Assembly (NCBI GenBank): GCA_029582265.1
Contig: CM055816.1
Span: 31,906,312 to 31,970,311, forward strand
Direction of reading: 5' to 3'
Source: Zoroaster sp. YZ-2022
Taxonomy: Eukaryota > Echinodermata > Asteroidea > Forcipulatida > Zoroasteridae
DNA: 64,000 nucleotides
Each line of letters begins with the position of its first letter. Position 1 is the stretch's first letter. The notes beneath the pieces were generated by a model. It saw only the letters and a program-made list of their open reading frames with translations. It was not told the origin of the DNA and did not search any database. Positions 1-10,600 of the stretch are shown here, in pieces. The position numbers were made by a program, and so were the translations under genes.

Positions 1-498
1 CTGATACTGCTCTAGCCTGACTACTTCAAAAGTAAATTAAAATTTCATTGCTGTATGAAAAATAAGTTGTCCGTTTGAGTCAGTTCTCAATTGTATAAGT
101 TCTTCCTGAGCACAGAACCTTCATACGTTCGTCGTGACAATACAATACAATGTCACACATTTATTTCCATGTTGGCAACAACTTAATCCATAATGGGTAC
201 AATAGTACATTACAGATTATTAATATTAAGCACAGTTGACAATATGTTAAGTGTAAATTACAGTTTGACAGGCTTTATACATAGGAACTTGGCAGTATTA
301 CCAACATGTAGGGGAAATGAAGCATAATGCTTTTAAATCTTCCCCTATGACAGACAAAGACTTAGACATGACAAGGACATGTAACAGGCATGTGAGACCT
401 GACTACTAAATAATTCATAACAATAATAACATTTTGATAATAATTTGAATCAGGTTTGTTTTTTACTGCATATACATATTAAATATGTAATATTTAAT

Positions 499-543
499 AA
501 CTTAAACAATACATTTTAAATTTTAAAATGTATTGTTTAAGTT
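499..543. repeat. Near-perfect 22-nt palindrome
   Basis: Arms at 499-520 and 522-543 are reverse complements with a one-base spacer. The palindrome sits just after the end of the RT open frame, in the 3' region of the LINE. It could be a hairpin in the 3' UTR or a later rearrangement scar. Confidence 0.8.
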
Positions 544-571
544 TTTTAGAGAATGAACCAAGCGTAAGAGA

Positions 572-1027
572 TTATTTTAGATCCGGTTTGAGATGATTCC
601 AAAATATAATACCACAAGAAAATACACTGTTTTTAGATAATGACGTTCTGTTATAATTAATGTAAAGATTACCCATCGATGCACCACGGGTGCCATATGT
701 ATGTACCGATGAAGATAGCGTGCACAAATCTTTGAAATCAGTACGAAGGAGGTCATTTTTATACTTAAACATGAATTTGCCTATATTTAGATTGTATAGG
801 TCGTTGAATTTAAGAACGTTTAACTCTGCAAACAACGCAGCGGTATGTTCTAAGTACCAACTTTTTGTAATAATTCGAACAGCTTTCTTCTGTAGAAGAA
901 AAACTTTATTAGATTGTGAAGTTGAGCTACCCCAATTTAATATAGCATAATTTATATATGGAAGAATGAGGGAATTGTATAACATTAAAAGAACATGTTG
1001 AGGTAGAAACAATTTCAGTCTGTTCAT
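572..1027 (-). pseudogene. LINE reverse transcriptase, C-terminal part
   Basis: The 151-residue open frame matches the conserved region after the RT core of CR1/Jockey-like LINEs: LPYINYAILNWG, then LLQKKAVRIITK, and FWNHLKPDLK near the end. It follows the RT core frame at 1097 with a shift around 1028-1090, where the bridging sequence (FLGIVIDENLSWNKHI) is still readable. A TAA at 569-571 ends it, although homologous-looking residues (SLTLGSFSKKL) continue after the stop. Decayed part of the same element. Confidence 0.8.
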
Positions 1028-1096
1028 CGGACACCAATGTTTTTGGAGATTTTGCTGGTCAACATATCTATATGTTTATTCCAAGAAAGATTCTCA

Positions 1097-1985
1097 TCAA
1101 TAACAATTCCTAAGAATGTTGTACTCTTTACTTGGTTCAATGTAGTACCATTTAAGCGTATTGCGGCTGTATTTGTTCTGTCGAGTACTAAAAACTATAT
1201 AATTGGTCTTAAGTAGATTTACAGATAGTTTATTGGATGAGAGCCATTTGCTTATCTTAACAAGTTCAATGTTCAAATTATTAATAGCAATGTCTACATT
1301 GTCATGGTTATATAATAGATTTGTATCATCTGCAAATAAACAGAATGAAACCATATTAGTCGAATTACATATATCATTAACATAAATAATGAACAATAAA
1401 GGACCCAATATAGAACCTTGAGGAACTCCACAGGAAACTGAGTTATGTAATGAATTTGATGAATTATATGAGACAAATTGTTTTCTTTGTGATAAGTAAC
1501 TCTTGAACCAGTCCAAGGCTATTCCGCGAACACCAATATGTTCCAATTTATGAAGAAGTATATCATGATTAACAGTATCAAAAGCCTTGGACAGGTCCAG
1601 GAAAATACCGATTGATATTTGCTTGTTTTCAATGGCATTAATAATTTTATTAAGTACACTCGTAATTGCTAACTCAGTGGAGCGTTGTGCTCTGAATCCA
1701 TATTGCGATTCTGATAACAACCCATACTTATTTATGAAGCAAATTAAACGAGTATAAACATTTTTTTCAAATACTTTAGATAGTACAGGTAAAATCGAAA
1801 TAGGCCTGTAATTACTAAAATCGTGTTTGCTACCATTTTTGTATACGGGTACAACTTTACCTATTTTTAAACTGTCGAGGAAAATCCCTGACGTAAATGA
1901 CTGGTTGAATAACAGTGTCAGTGGCTTTGCTAAAGCATTCCTGGATTATTTTATAACAGAAGAGCTTAATCCATCAAAACCAGGG
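1097..1985 (-). pseudogene. LINE reverse transcriptase core
   Basis: RT catalytic domain. Reading 1985 down to 1097 gives PGFDGLSSSVIK, then KVVPVYKNGSK and the RPISILPVLSKVFEK block, YGFRAQRSTELA, FLDLSKAFDTVNH, GVPQGSILGPLLF and the catalytic FADDTNLLY. A stop codon near 1955 interrupts the N-terminal portion. The frame begins at 1985 because immediately beyond it the sequence switches to plus-strand endonuclease, which marks the inversion breakpoint. Confidence 0.85.
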
Positions 1986-2829
1986 GCTATCTCTGAGTCT
2001 TGGCTTACAGACATTAACGATCCTCTTATTAAGATTCCAGGTTATGTAACTGAAGGTTTTTGCCGCCCAAACAAACGTGGTGGTGGCGTAGCACTCTATA
2101 TCAAAGAAGAGTATGCTTACAAAATACGAGATGATTTATGTGTCAATACTTCTGAGTTTGAATCGTGTTTCATTGAAATTGAGAATACCAATACAAGTAA
2201 TATTATAGTTGGAATTATTTACAGACCACCGTATGGATAATGCATAACTTTTACAGAAAAGTTTAATGAAACACTAGGATTCGCAGGAAACAAACCCTGT
2301 TACGTAATGGGTGACTTTAACATAAACTTACTGAACTCTGAGATAGATATCAATGTGCAACATTTTATTGACACGTTGTCTTCTCATTCCTTCTATCCCC
2401 TTATTAACAAACCTACACGAATTACCAGTAATAGTGCAACTCTGATTGACAATATATTCACCAATGATTTTTCCAGTCATAAAGCAGGTATTTTAATAAC
2501 ATATATTAGTGACCATCTTCCTGTATTCATGGTTATAGATAAATGTAAAGCACGAGATCCAAAAGCACTGAATTATACCAAACGTAATTTTAATAAAACA
2601 AATATTCGGAATTTTAACCAAGAACTTAATGACACTAACTGGGATTTGTTACTTTCTACAAAAGATGTGAATGAAATGCACGACCAATTCATAGATTATG
2701 TAATAAAACTTTATGACAAACATTTTCCACAACGGGATCTCAAATGCAGAGTTAATAAAGACAAGTCTCCATGGTTAACAGAGAGGCATTTACAATTCAG
2801 TTAGACGTAAAATTACTTGTATAAAACAT

Positions 2830-3005
2830 CTTAAGATAAAACTTGTAGCTTTGCATGGTGATGATGATAAAGTAGACTAATTGCGGTGACACCATGTGGA
2901 ATCTCAATTGAGTAGTAATTAGTTCTGAAAAGAACTGGAGGTACAACTCGACGTTTCGATCAGTATGCTCTGATCGTCCTCAGGAGAATGCCGGACTCTG
3001 GAAAA
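2830..3005 (-). mobile_element. PLE terminal fragment (81-bp unit plus ribozyme motif)
   Basis: This insert in the LINE linker matches the 3' terminal region of the PLE at 13.38-13.53 kb almost base for base. It also contains one monomer of the 81-bp repeat that is arrayed at 40.2 kb. It is a solo end with no RT or nuclease coding. It lies wholly inside the inverted LINE segment. Confidence 0.8.
2945..2990 (-). ncRNA. Hammerhead-like ribozyme motif (PLE end)
   Basis: On the minus strand: core CTGAGGA (consensus CUGANGA), helix II GATCAG/CTGATC, GAAA, the self-complementary ACGT of a minimal helix III, then the C of a GUC cleavage triplet. CTC before the core pairs with GAG after the cleavage site (helix I). 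One base lies unpaired between the core and helix II. Minimal hammerheads are established in PLEs; cleavage of this copy is inferred. Confidence 0.65.
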
Positions 3006-3382
3006 TGCGCAGTATAAAAACGTTCTTACATCCATTATTAGAACAGCTAAAAAGAATTATTTTTGTGAACAGTTCAATAGAGAGAAAAATAATCCTAAGG
3101 GTACATGAAAGCTTATAAATTCATTATTATGTAGATCCAAAACTAAATCTAACCCATGTTATTTTGTACAAAATGGCGTGCGAATAGAAAATGTTAAAGA
3201 TATTGCTAGTTCCTTTAATAATTATGTTATCAATATTGGTAATAACATAGCAAAAAAACTACCAATACCTGACTAATCTTTTGAGACCTTTCTTGGTGAC
3301 AGGTGTCCACATTCGTTATTTCTGGCCCCGATCACTGAAGCAGAAATTGCCATTGTTATTCTTAAACTACCAATAATTGGAA

Positions 3383-3607
3383 AATTTTCCCCAAGAAGGG
3401 TAACATATTGCCTTATGTCACATATATTTTTGGATAGGCTACGTGCATATGCAATAGTTTTATATCTGTTTTAGAAACACACTCTTTTATAAACCGATCT
3501 TGATCATAGTATTCACAGTTGATAATGGGATAGTTACAATTAATGTCTGGATCTAAATTTGAATGAATGTTAAAAGAAATATCTCGATCTTCATTTATTT
3601 CTTCCAT
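3383..3607 (-). pseudogene. LINE endonuclease N-terminus
   Basis: Reading from the ATG at 3607 gives DINCNYPIINCEYYDQDRF, then DIKLLHMHARSLSKNICDI and RQYVTLLGENFPIIG near 3383, which is the start of an APE endonuclease. One frameshift near 3440 is needed. The next residues expected (AISESWL) are found on the opposite strand at 1990. This sense-orientation 5' piece shows that the element holds an internal inversion and is not a simple 5' inversion. Confidence 0.75.
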
Positions 3608-3650
3608 ATCGTTTAGTTAGCAGTACTTTGATATACACAGTAAGTCTGGT

Positions 3651-4385
3651 GCTCACTACATGTACATAAACAAAACAAGGGTTGTTTTATGTTTTACAAA
3701 ATGGAATATGTTTTTCTGGACCCCATTTAAGAATAATTTATAGATTTGGACAAAAACGCTTGGACTAAAAAGCATTGTAGTTCCGTAGATTTTGGAGCAA
3801 TAATCACCAAATTTCTTTAAAATGAAAGCACCGTCAACGACATAATTTCTAGGGGTGATTGATACCATCATCAGGTTTACACCAAGTAGGTTTTATGTTT
3901 AAATTAGACCATTTGTTTTTTCTTAATTACCAATGCTGTACCCTGTCTTTAAGTTCTAGAGATATGTTGAGAGATTATTGTTTGGGGAAAAATTGCCACC
4001 TTTTAATGAATTGAAATTAACTTAAATCCTGCTTCAAAACACTGTGTACTGCAGGCAGAGGTTAAAATAAAGACAGGTCCTTAACAAGTCGGAGTCAATC
4101 ACTAAAATATTCCCAATTCTCAAAATATGTGGCATGATTGCTGAAGAACTAAATGTATGTTTTGTAGCATGTCCTATCAATGAATTGTCCACTCCTAGGG
4201 AAAAAAATGCGCTGAATATAATGACTTCAGTAATTATTCTGGGGTCAGTTTTATTCCAAAAGTGTTTGCAGTGTTGTAGACAAATCCGACAAGGCATACG
4301 TCTTGTTTTTACAATAAAAAAAAATGCCAATTAAGGTTTATTCACTTCATATTCAATATAACCAAAATTTAAATTTTCTACTCAC
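3651..4385. other. No recognisable gene
   Basis: AT-rich sequence between the LINE and the first small exon of the YR gene. Short open frames on both strands have no recognisable motif. It may hold LINE 5' UTR at its low end and intron or 3' flank of the YR gene at its high end. Confidence 0.5.
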
Positions 4386-4460
4386 CTTTCACTCGTTTGG
4401 TCGGAGGTGGGTCTTCATCGTCGTCATCATCTGATGAGCACATTTCTTCTGGATGGATAC
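4386..4460 (-). CDS. Acidic linker exon of the left YR gene (predicted)
   Basis: A 75-nt candidate exon with acceptor AATTGCAG and donor GTGAGT on the minus strand, phase 1 at both ends. It encodes a short peptide with CSSDDDDDEDPPP followed by TKRVKG. The exon at 6025-6096 ends in the same way (KKRVKG) and also carries CSS, so the two look like duplicated linker exons. The basic end could act as a nuclear localisation signal (inference). Confidence 0.6.
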
Positions 4461-6024
4461 CTGCAATTAAATCATTAGTTTGATGAGAAATCTAAAGTTT
4501 TCAACCCCCACAGAAGTGGTCTACAAGGTAAAAAAAAAAACAGTTTTGAATGTGAACAAGTAAATTATAATTGTATAAATATATATTTTGTACTATAGGG
4601 AAGGGGTTTCATTTTGAAAATGTTAAACTCCCTGACTGACTTCACTCATTCTTTAAGTTAAAATTATGAAGTGTATGAAAATATGAGCATAGGGCTCACT
4701 AAATGTGTTTGCTTTAATAGAAAAGTTGTAATAGAAACTGTACTAGGCCCATCCTTACTAGAACTAAACGAACACTTCTCGTCATATGTGCAATGTCACT
4801 GAATTTTGTGTCGGCACATATTTGACACGCTCATCCCCAAAGTGCTAATATGGAAGAAGACGAGCACAAATTAAACGTACAGATACGTTCATATGAAGCG
4901 TTCATAGTTCATTACAGAATACCTTTTTTGGGGTTGAGGTTGCCGCATAATTTCACCGGTTCCATGTCCATGAAAACTAAGTAAGTGTCAGTTTATACAG
5001 AAAGGGATGTAGTTTGGTTGCTCGATATTTCCCCAATCAGACAGCTAAAAATGTGACAATGACCAGGCCGTTTTTCGCTAAGAACGATAAAAACTATTCC
5101 TAAAATTAAGCATATCAGATGTCAAAAAATGTGATTGGCCAAAAATCCATGCATATCAATTGGATACGCTAGCTTATATAACTGTTATGGAGATAACCCT
5201 GCTGTGACTCCTTGATTAAATGCATGTACAATACATCCCCATCCCTACCCCTATCATGCCCGTAAAATATACCTAAAAATGAGCAATGTTATGTTAAGCC
5301 AGTTGTGGCAAAAACCTGTTGCACAATGGTCACTTTGGTACGTTATATTAAGCGTACAAATAAATTATTGTTCTAACGTTAGTGCTCCACTGCTGGTATG
5401 CTGCGGTCAGAAAACAACAACCAGCGACTGAAATACCTCAACATAAACTCCCTCTGAGCTGAATCATGCACTAAAGATCGTGTTACCTTCTGTTTATAAG
5501 TTGTTACCTTAGGTTTGAACTCGTGGTTTCCTGATTAAGAAGGTTGTGTATTATAAGTTCAACTTAAGTTCCTAACCTCCACATGGGTGATCACAAATAA
5601 ATTGGCCGTGATCACTTTTAATAGACTTAACAGAGTCACTCCGGATTTTCTGATGACCATGCATGACTAGTCTCGAGAAAAGACCTTTCTAGACCTCCAG
5701 CACTGATATTAATAGGTGTACATAACATGAGTAAAAGGTATATCAATGGCAAAAGACAGCAGTCACAGAAGACTTTCTGGACAAAATGTCTTTACAAAGT
5801 GGTAAGAATAAATTCAAGTGTCTCTTTGACAGGGGTAAATTGGGGTTGGGTGTAACAGAGACTTTTGAGATACTGGATGCATAGCGGTCCTTTTTCATTG
5901 TATTCTTCGCCCTAAATGTATAAGCGGTTGTGAGCATGCTCAAATTAAACAAAAATGAAAATGTCACTAATGTCTCAAATCAAAAGTCTGGTCCCACAAA
6001 ATCAATACAAACTCTAATACTCAC
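4461..6024. other. Probable intron, no other feature seen
   Basis: Lies between two phase-compatible small exons on the minus strand. No coding motif, RNA gene or clear repeat was recognised. Confidence 0.4.
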
Positions 6025-6096
6025 CCTTAACTCGTTTTTTGCAAGGTTGAACACCATTCTCCACACTTGATGAGCACAACTGGCTTCTGACTGAAC
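6025..6096 (-). CDS. Linker exon of the left YR gene (predicted)
   Basis: A 72-nt candidate exon, acceptor TTGTACAG and donor GTGAGT, phase 1-1. It encodes a serine-rich peptide with QLCSSSVENG and the basic end PCKKRVKG. It joins in frame to the main exon upstream (donor GTAAGC at 6819-6824) and to the exon at 4386. The open frame and consistent phases argue for real splicing even though the main exon is now broken. Confidence 0.55.
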
Positions 6097-6824
6097 CTGT
6101 ACAAATAATTGTTCAAAATGTTCAGAGAAAGGATGGTTTCCATTGTGATTCACAGCTACATGTACATGCATTCCCAACTATTTAAACAAAAATATGAAAA
6201 AAATTATTTTTCATTAAATTTGTTTTCTAAAAGTTCAATTTGTTTTTAGTACAGATTCTAAAGATTTTATTTGTACTTATTTCCTGATTATCCCATATGA
6301 ACTCAAAATGTTGGCCTGCCATATCTATGACATGGGGTAACTCATAATCCAGTCCTTGAAATATTCAATTTCCACAATAATTTGAAGCAAATTGTAGGTG
6401 ATTTGTATGCCTATATAGGACATGACAATTCATCGCCATAGCTGTGACGTCACTCGGGGTAACTGATTCAAGAAACTATATGCTCAACAGCACAAATTTG
6501 TATCAAGACTCTGTCAACAGTCAATTTTATCCAGCACATCCATTATAGATAACGTATTATTAAATTTTAGCACAAATCTTCTTGGAGAAAACATGAATTG
6601 GGCATTATGTCTTCAGCATACATGTATTTCTGCATGCATAGAGTTTTGTGGACCAAAACCAATTCCAAAACATTTCTAAAACTAACCCTGGGCCAGTATC
6701 CAATTTACAGATTTATTAACCATGAACAGAAAACAAAATCCAAGCAATGGTACACAACACTACTTTACATGCTAGAATTTTGTAGATCTTTTGTTAAAAA
6801 CCAACAATGACTTACCATGCTTAC
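6097..6824. other. Probable intron, no other feature seen
   Basis: Between the main YR exon and the linker exon. Nothing recognisable; short plus-strand open frames are taken as chance. Confidence 0.4.
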
Positions 6825-8170
6825 CATGCAGTTGAAGTAGATGCACCATCAATTGATGCCAGATAATGAGCAACTGATGAATGTTCTGGTTAATTTCAGA
6901 TGAATGGCCCATGTGTTTGTAATAAAAACACCTCGTTCATTTTCAGGAACGTCAAGCAACGCATATAGAGTTGATGCTCGGTGACGGAATTTTGTAGCTG
7001 TAATTAGATTTGGTTTCCTAAGATCGTCTCCCATTGACTTTGTTACCTCATTGATACAAAACCAGCCATGGACATGGTCTAGTGACATCTGAGTATATGG
7101 AAATAGGAAGAACGTTTTCACGGGAAACACTGGCTTCACTTCGATTTTCCACAGAGCGAATGGCATCAACAGTATCCTTTGGAATAAGGCAAGGTACTAG
7201 CTTCTTTGAGCCTTTTCCAGACTGATATGCCAGCTTGTAGGTTTTCAACAGACATCTCTCCAGTGGGTCCTCCACAGATAAGATCATTTGAGGATCAACC
7301 CAGGCCTCACTTTCAGCATCTTGCCATTCGTCTAATGTCAGACGGGATATGGCTCTCCACCTCGTCTGGCATTAAACAATGTAAGTCGAGATACAATGAG
7401 AGCTCTCATCTTGTTGAATACATGGGAATCCCATTTGATGTAAGGATCATTTAGGATCTTGTCTATGGAGTCAATAGTGAATTCCTTCAGCTTAGTGACA
7501 TCGCTCTTCTAGTGGCATTGCTTGGGGCTTTCTCAAAACTGCTTGCCTTTTACTTTCCAGAGCTGCCTGACTTCTTCCAAACATAAACCCAGTTTAGGTC
7601 AGAACGGCCGAAACCGATCAACTTCTTCAGCAGCTCCCAAATGATCCTCAATGATGCAGTTGGCTTTCATCACTTTAGCTGCAGTCTTGAGCAGGTAGCC
7701 AATACTAAGCCTCAATCCAGCCTTTATCTTATCATCAGCTTTCTTTGTCAGTTCATCAATAGCAGTTTCTAGATGTACAAAGTTCTGCCTGTTGATCATA
7801 TCCTCACCACACATTTTATCAACCCCAGATACCGACTTAAACATGTACAACAAATTTCCCATTTTTCTCATGTCATTCATTATCACATGCCTTTCTCGAC
7901 GATAGGACTTGGACCAAAGCTTTTTACCAAGCTTTATAATTAGAGTGTCACTTCGACACAGTTTTCCTACATCATCATCTCGAAATCTGCCAAAAATTTC
8001 TTCTTGAAATTTCTTATCTCCTTCATTGCTCTGCAATGCAACAAGTGACGAAACAGCAATTGATGAGTGTTTTACTCCTGAATCAGCACAGTCTTGCTTG
8101 TTTTGTGCCTCCATATTCTGTGCCGGCTGTAAAAACCTTTACATCCGCCGCACATTACTTTCTCATCAGT
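6825..8170 (-). pseudogene. YR-fold protein pseudogene with zinc finger
   Basis: Relative of the 61.9-63.7 kb gene. Reading down from 8170: a CxxC-x-H finger (MCGGCKGFYSR then IWRHK), a frameshift near 8100, then a helical region (FGRFRDDDVGKLCRSDTLI to AAEEVDRF). After further stops and shifts come LTLFNARRGGEP (first catalytic Arg region), LERCLLKTYKLAYQSGKG, ATKFRHRASTLYALLDVPE and, in a shifted frame, KHMGHSSEINQNIHQ. The position of the catalytic Tyr in this fold reads His. The exon ends at a phase-1 donor at 6824. Multiple lesions make it a pseudogene. Confidence 0.75.
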
Positions 8171-9042
8171 ACCTTGGTCGCGTTGTGATAGTATTGTGGC
8201 GGAAAAAATGCGAAAGGGGGGGGGGGTCGGGTCGACTCCCTCACCGTTCGTCGTCGATAGCGCCGCCACCAGGCGGAACATTTAAAAACCTGAACCACCG
8301 GAGTTCCGCCTCACCGGTTTAGTATCTCTAGTTGGCAGACTAGGGTCCGCTGTCAAAATATATGCCCGGGTGAAAGGAGATCCTACACTAAGAATAAATT
8401 ACTTGAAAGAGGAATGACTTAGAAAAGACACAGTAGGTTTGAATTCAGCAAAAAGAGAACAATTGTTTTATTTACAAATAAACCACTTCTTCCTCAAAGA
8501 ACTACAGATGTATTTACATTCTTAAATCTACAAGGCTCTCGATAAATATCTCAATTAATGCTGCCAGGGAAATAATTTACACTCCTACTAATATAATCCA
8601 GTCTCGTATAAACCTTAATAAACCTTAATTAATGCCATGCCCTTCGCCTGCAAATCCACTATAAAAACAATAAATAAGTGATACTAGGCTTCAACCTACA
8701 ATATCCGCTTTTCCTCGAAAAACTAACGAAGTGATAGGCCTACTGCGCTTTCGTAAGCTGACAACAATATCCACTCCTCAAAAATCCACAAGTGATATTA
8801 CGCTCCTATCGTCCTACAATATCCACTTAACTCTAAAATACCGAAGTGATACTGCGCTTTCATAAGCTAACAACAATATCCATCCTCAAAATTTCACAAG
8901 TGATACTATTAAACTCTCATCGTCCTACACAATATCCACTTCTAACGTTATGACTGGAGAATATTAATTAAATCTATTCAAGATCTTTCTATCCTGAATA
9001 GTAAAACTACGGTACTGCTTGAATCCTCTGCTCCAATATACA
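8171..9042. other. No gene; degenerate tandem repeats
   Basis: 8216-8226 is a G run. From about 8640 to 8960 a loose repeat recurs about every 115 bases, built on CTACAATATCCACTT and AAGTGATACT. 8273-8311 contains GGCGGAAC and GTTCCGCC as a short inverted pair. No coding motif was seen. Confidence 0.5.
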
Positions 9043-9413
9043 GCAATAATAATAACAATAATAATAATAATAATAATGTGTGGACTTATATAGCGCACGT
9101 ATCCACCAACTGAGTGGTGCTCAAGGCGCATTATATTATTATCCCTGCTCATAAGGCTCATAAATCATTCCTGAAACCATCTCAGCTCCCTGGGGAGTAT
9201 ACAGCTCAATTGCTGCCATTACAGCGCATATAGAACAATCAACCAACTCTGCCCTCACAGGTACCCATTTAACCCCTGGGTGGAGAGAAGCAATTATGGT
9301 TAAGTGTCTTGCTCAAGGACACAAGTGTCACGGCCGGGATTCGAACCCACATTCTGCTGCTAACACCAGAACTTGAGTCCGGTAAGCTAGACCGGTAAGC
9401 TAGACCGCTCCAC
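9043..9413 (-). mobile_element. SINE, tRNA-Leu head, L2-like tail
   Basis: On the minus strand: a tRNA-Leu-like head (near 9413, with a 13-base internal duplication), a pol III B-box GGTTCGAATCC, a central core (GTCCTTGAGCAAGACACTTA) similar to the conserved cores of V-type SINEs, and a tail ending GTGCGCTATATAAGTCC followed by (ATT)n. The tail matches the 3' end of the LINE at 56.7-60.3 kb. Confidence 0.85.
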
Positions 9414-9486
9414 AGAGTTCAGCTCCTCGAACTCTAGTTAATGGCCCCCCGAGAGTGCTACTCAAGAAAGTTTAACTCTGCAAATA

Positions 9487-10179
9487 TTAAAGGGGGACTG
9501 ACATCCTTTATTGTGTGTGTACTTAAGGCGTTTTGTAATAAAATATTGTTTTTGAGACCCACCTGTGTCTATTTAATCATTGATTTCTGAGTACAAGTAT
9601 TTTAAAACAATGTTTGAAGTGTTTGGGAGGCAACCCCGCCCATGGTGGAAGCTTCATTTGCATAAGATATGTGACGTAGGTCGGGAAGATCCGATGTGTA
9701 CATGATGTACATGTACATACAAACGTTTCACACACGTAGCGTCGATTTCATTTCTTCCGTGATTTTTGTTTCCGGAACTAATAAAATGCCGGGAAGATGT
9801 GTTTCTGCAGGATGCAACAACACCACCAAAGACGGTGTTAGCCTTCATCTGTTCCCAAGTGACCCAAAAATCGCCGTATTTGGACGAGCAAAGTTCGACT
9901 GACAAGAGTAAAGTGGTCAGGTCCATCGGCTCATATAGTTTTGTGCAGCGATAATTTTGAGCCGAGTTTTGAGCCGAATTTCTCTTCCCGACATGACGTC
10001 ACGAACAGCTCCTCCGTGCAGGGCGTAAAAGTGGGGGGCATTTTTACAATGGTAAAATAACACTCTCAAAAATAATAAAAACACAAAACAAAAATTGTAT
10101 TGATCTTTTACTGATATAAAAGAATAAAACGATCACATATTTAACTGTTTGATTTAAATTCATGTCAGTCCCCCTTTAA
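9487..10179. mobile_element. Kolobok-like DNA transposon, non-autonomous
   Basis: Terminal inverted repeats AGGGGGACTGACAT (9491-9504 and its complement ending at 10175) are bounded on each side by TTAA (9487-9490 and 10176-10179). TTAA duplications together with a THAP domain are hallmarks of Kolobok transposons. Only a THAP-like remnant is coded inside, so it cannot move by itself. It splits an AGCTCC-rich repeat region. Confidence 0.7.
9786..9962 (+). pseudogene. THAP zinc-finger remnant
   Basis: Starting at ATG 9786 the protein reads MPGRCVSAGCNNTTKDGVS and LHLFPSDPK, the C-x4-C start of a THAP DNA-binding domain. After a one-base shift in an A run (about 9869) it continues NRRIWTSKVRLTRVKWSGPS and IVLCSDNFEP. 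The usual final His of the C2CH ligand set is Asn here. It is shorter than a THAP transposase and no catalytic domain follows. Confidence 0.65.
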
Positions 10180-10350
10180 TCTAGCTCCACAGCTCCACCA
10201 AGTTAATCTACAGCTCCCCAATAATTAATCTAACTCCAAAACTCATCTGAGTTGCAATATAGCTCCCGAAAGATTAATCTAGCTCCGGAGCTCCTCTAAA
10301 GTTACTATACAGCTCCCCAATAAATATCTGGCTCCATCGCTCCTCCAATT
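10180..10350. repeat. Degenerate AGCTCC-rich repeat
   Basis: Loose repetition of AGCTCCCCAATAATTAATCT-like units, also seen at 9419-9470 on the other side of the Kolobok-like insert. One repeat tract was therefore split by the insertion. Confidence 0.5.
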
Positions 10351-10446
10351 TTCCATCTCATAAAATGTCAAATAAATTCGGTGAATAATTAGTATAAAAT
10401 CCACAATGTTTCTCTTCTCAAAGTTTAGAAAAAGAAGTCCACATAC

Positions 10447-10600
10447 CTGTATTTATCTCACTGAGGCTAGGCGATCCAACAATAATTAATTTGTATTAAA
10501 TTTCTAATTATATTCAGAGATCAGCAATACGAATAAGTCAAGCTCGAAGAATGATCTGGGTCAGGGTGATCTCACTCTGAAATGTGTCCTATTTATACCT
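10447..10600 (-). promoter_or_regulatory. Possible minus-strand core promoter and first exon
   Basis: GGTATAAATAGG at about 10589-10600 on the minus strand is a strong TATA box. About 25-30 bases downstream is TTTCAGAGTGAG, a plausible initiator, and at about 10447 a donor-like CAG|GTATGT. It could serve the YR pseudogene downstream or be the promoter of an unrecognised LTR. No protein coding was identified between. Confidence 0.3.

Larger units (their letters stand above)
1990..3381 (+). pseudogene. Inverted LINE segment: endonuclease to RT N-terminus
   Basis: On the plus strand this encodes the rest of the APE endonuclease: AISESWLTD at the start, RPNKRGGGVALYI, a broken IIYRPPYG, GDFNINLL, LIDNIFTNDF and ISDHLPVF. 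The endonuclease-RT linker follows (RTAKKNYFCEQF) and then the first RT residues (EAEIAIVILKLP) near 3381. Stops occur at 2238 and 2802. The linker is interrupted at about 2830-3005 by a PLE-derived insert. Orientation is opposite to both flanking parts of the LINE. Confidence 0.85.
140..3650 (-). mobile_element. LINE with APE endonuclease and RT, internally inverted
   Basis: A non-LTR retrotransposon lies on the minus strand. Its 5' part (endonuclease N-terminus, 3607 to about 3383) and its 3' part (reverse transcriptase, about 1985 to 550) read on the minus strand, while the middle (about 1990-3381) reads on the plus strand. The 3' flank near 145-180 has AATAAA followed by ATTGT repeats on the minus strand, which fits a LINE tail. 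Motifs (GDFNINLL, SDHLPVF, FADDTNLLY, GVPQGSILGP) fit the CR1/Jockey/L2 group. Stops and frameshifts make it inactive. Exact ends are approximate. Confidence 0.85.

Noticed and set aside
1950..3400. Twin-priming (simple 5' inversion) as the explanation of the inverted LINE
   Set aside because: A sense-oriented 5' endonuclease piece at 3383-3607 continues the same protein, which twin priming does not produce.
7206..7454. Plus-strand 82-residue frame
   Set aside because: Antisense of the YR pseudogene, whose minus-strand reading has recognisable blocks.
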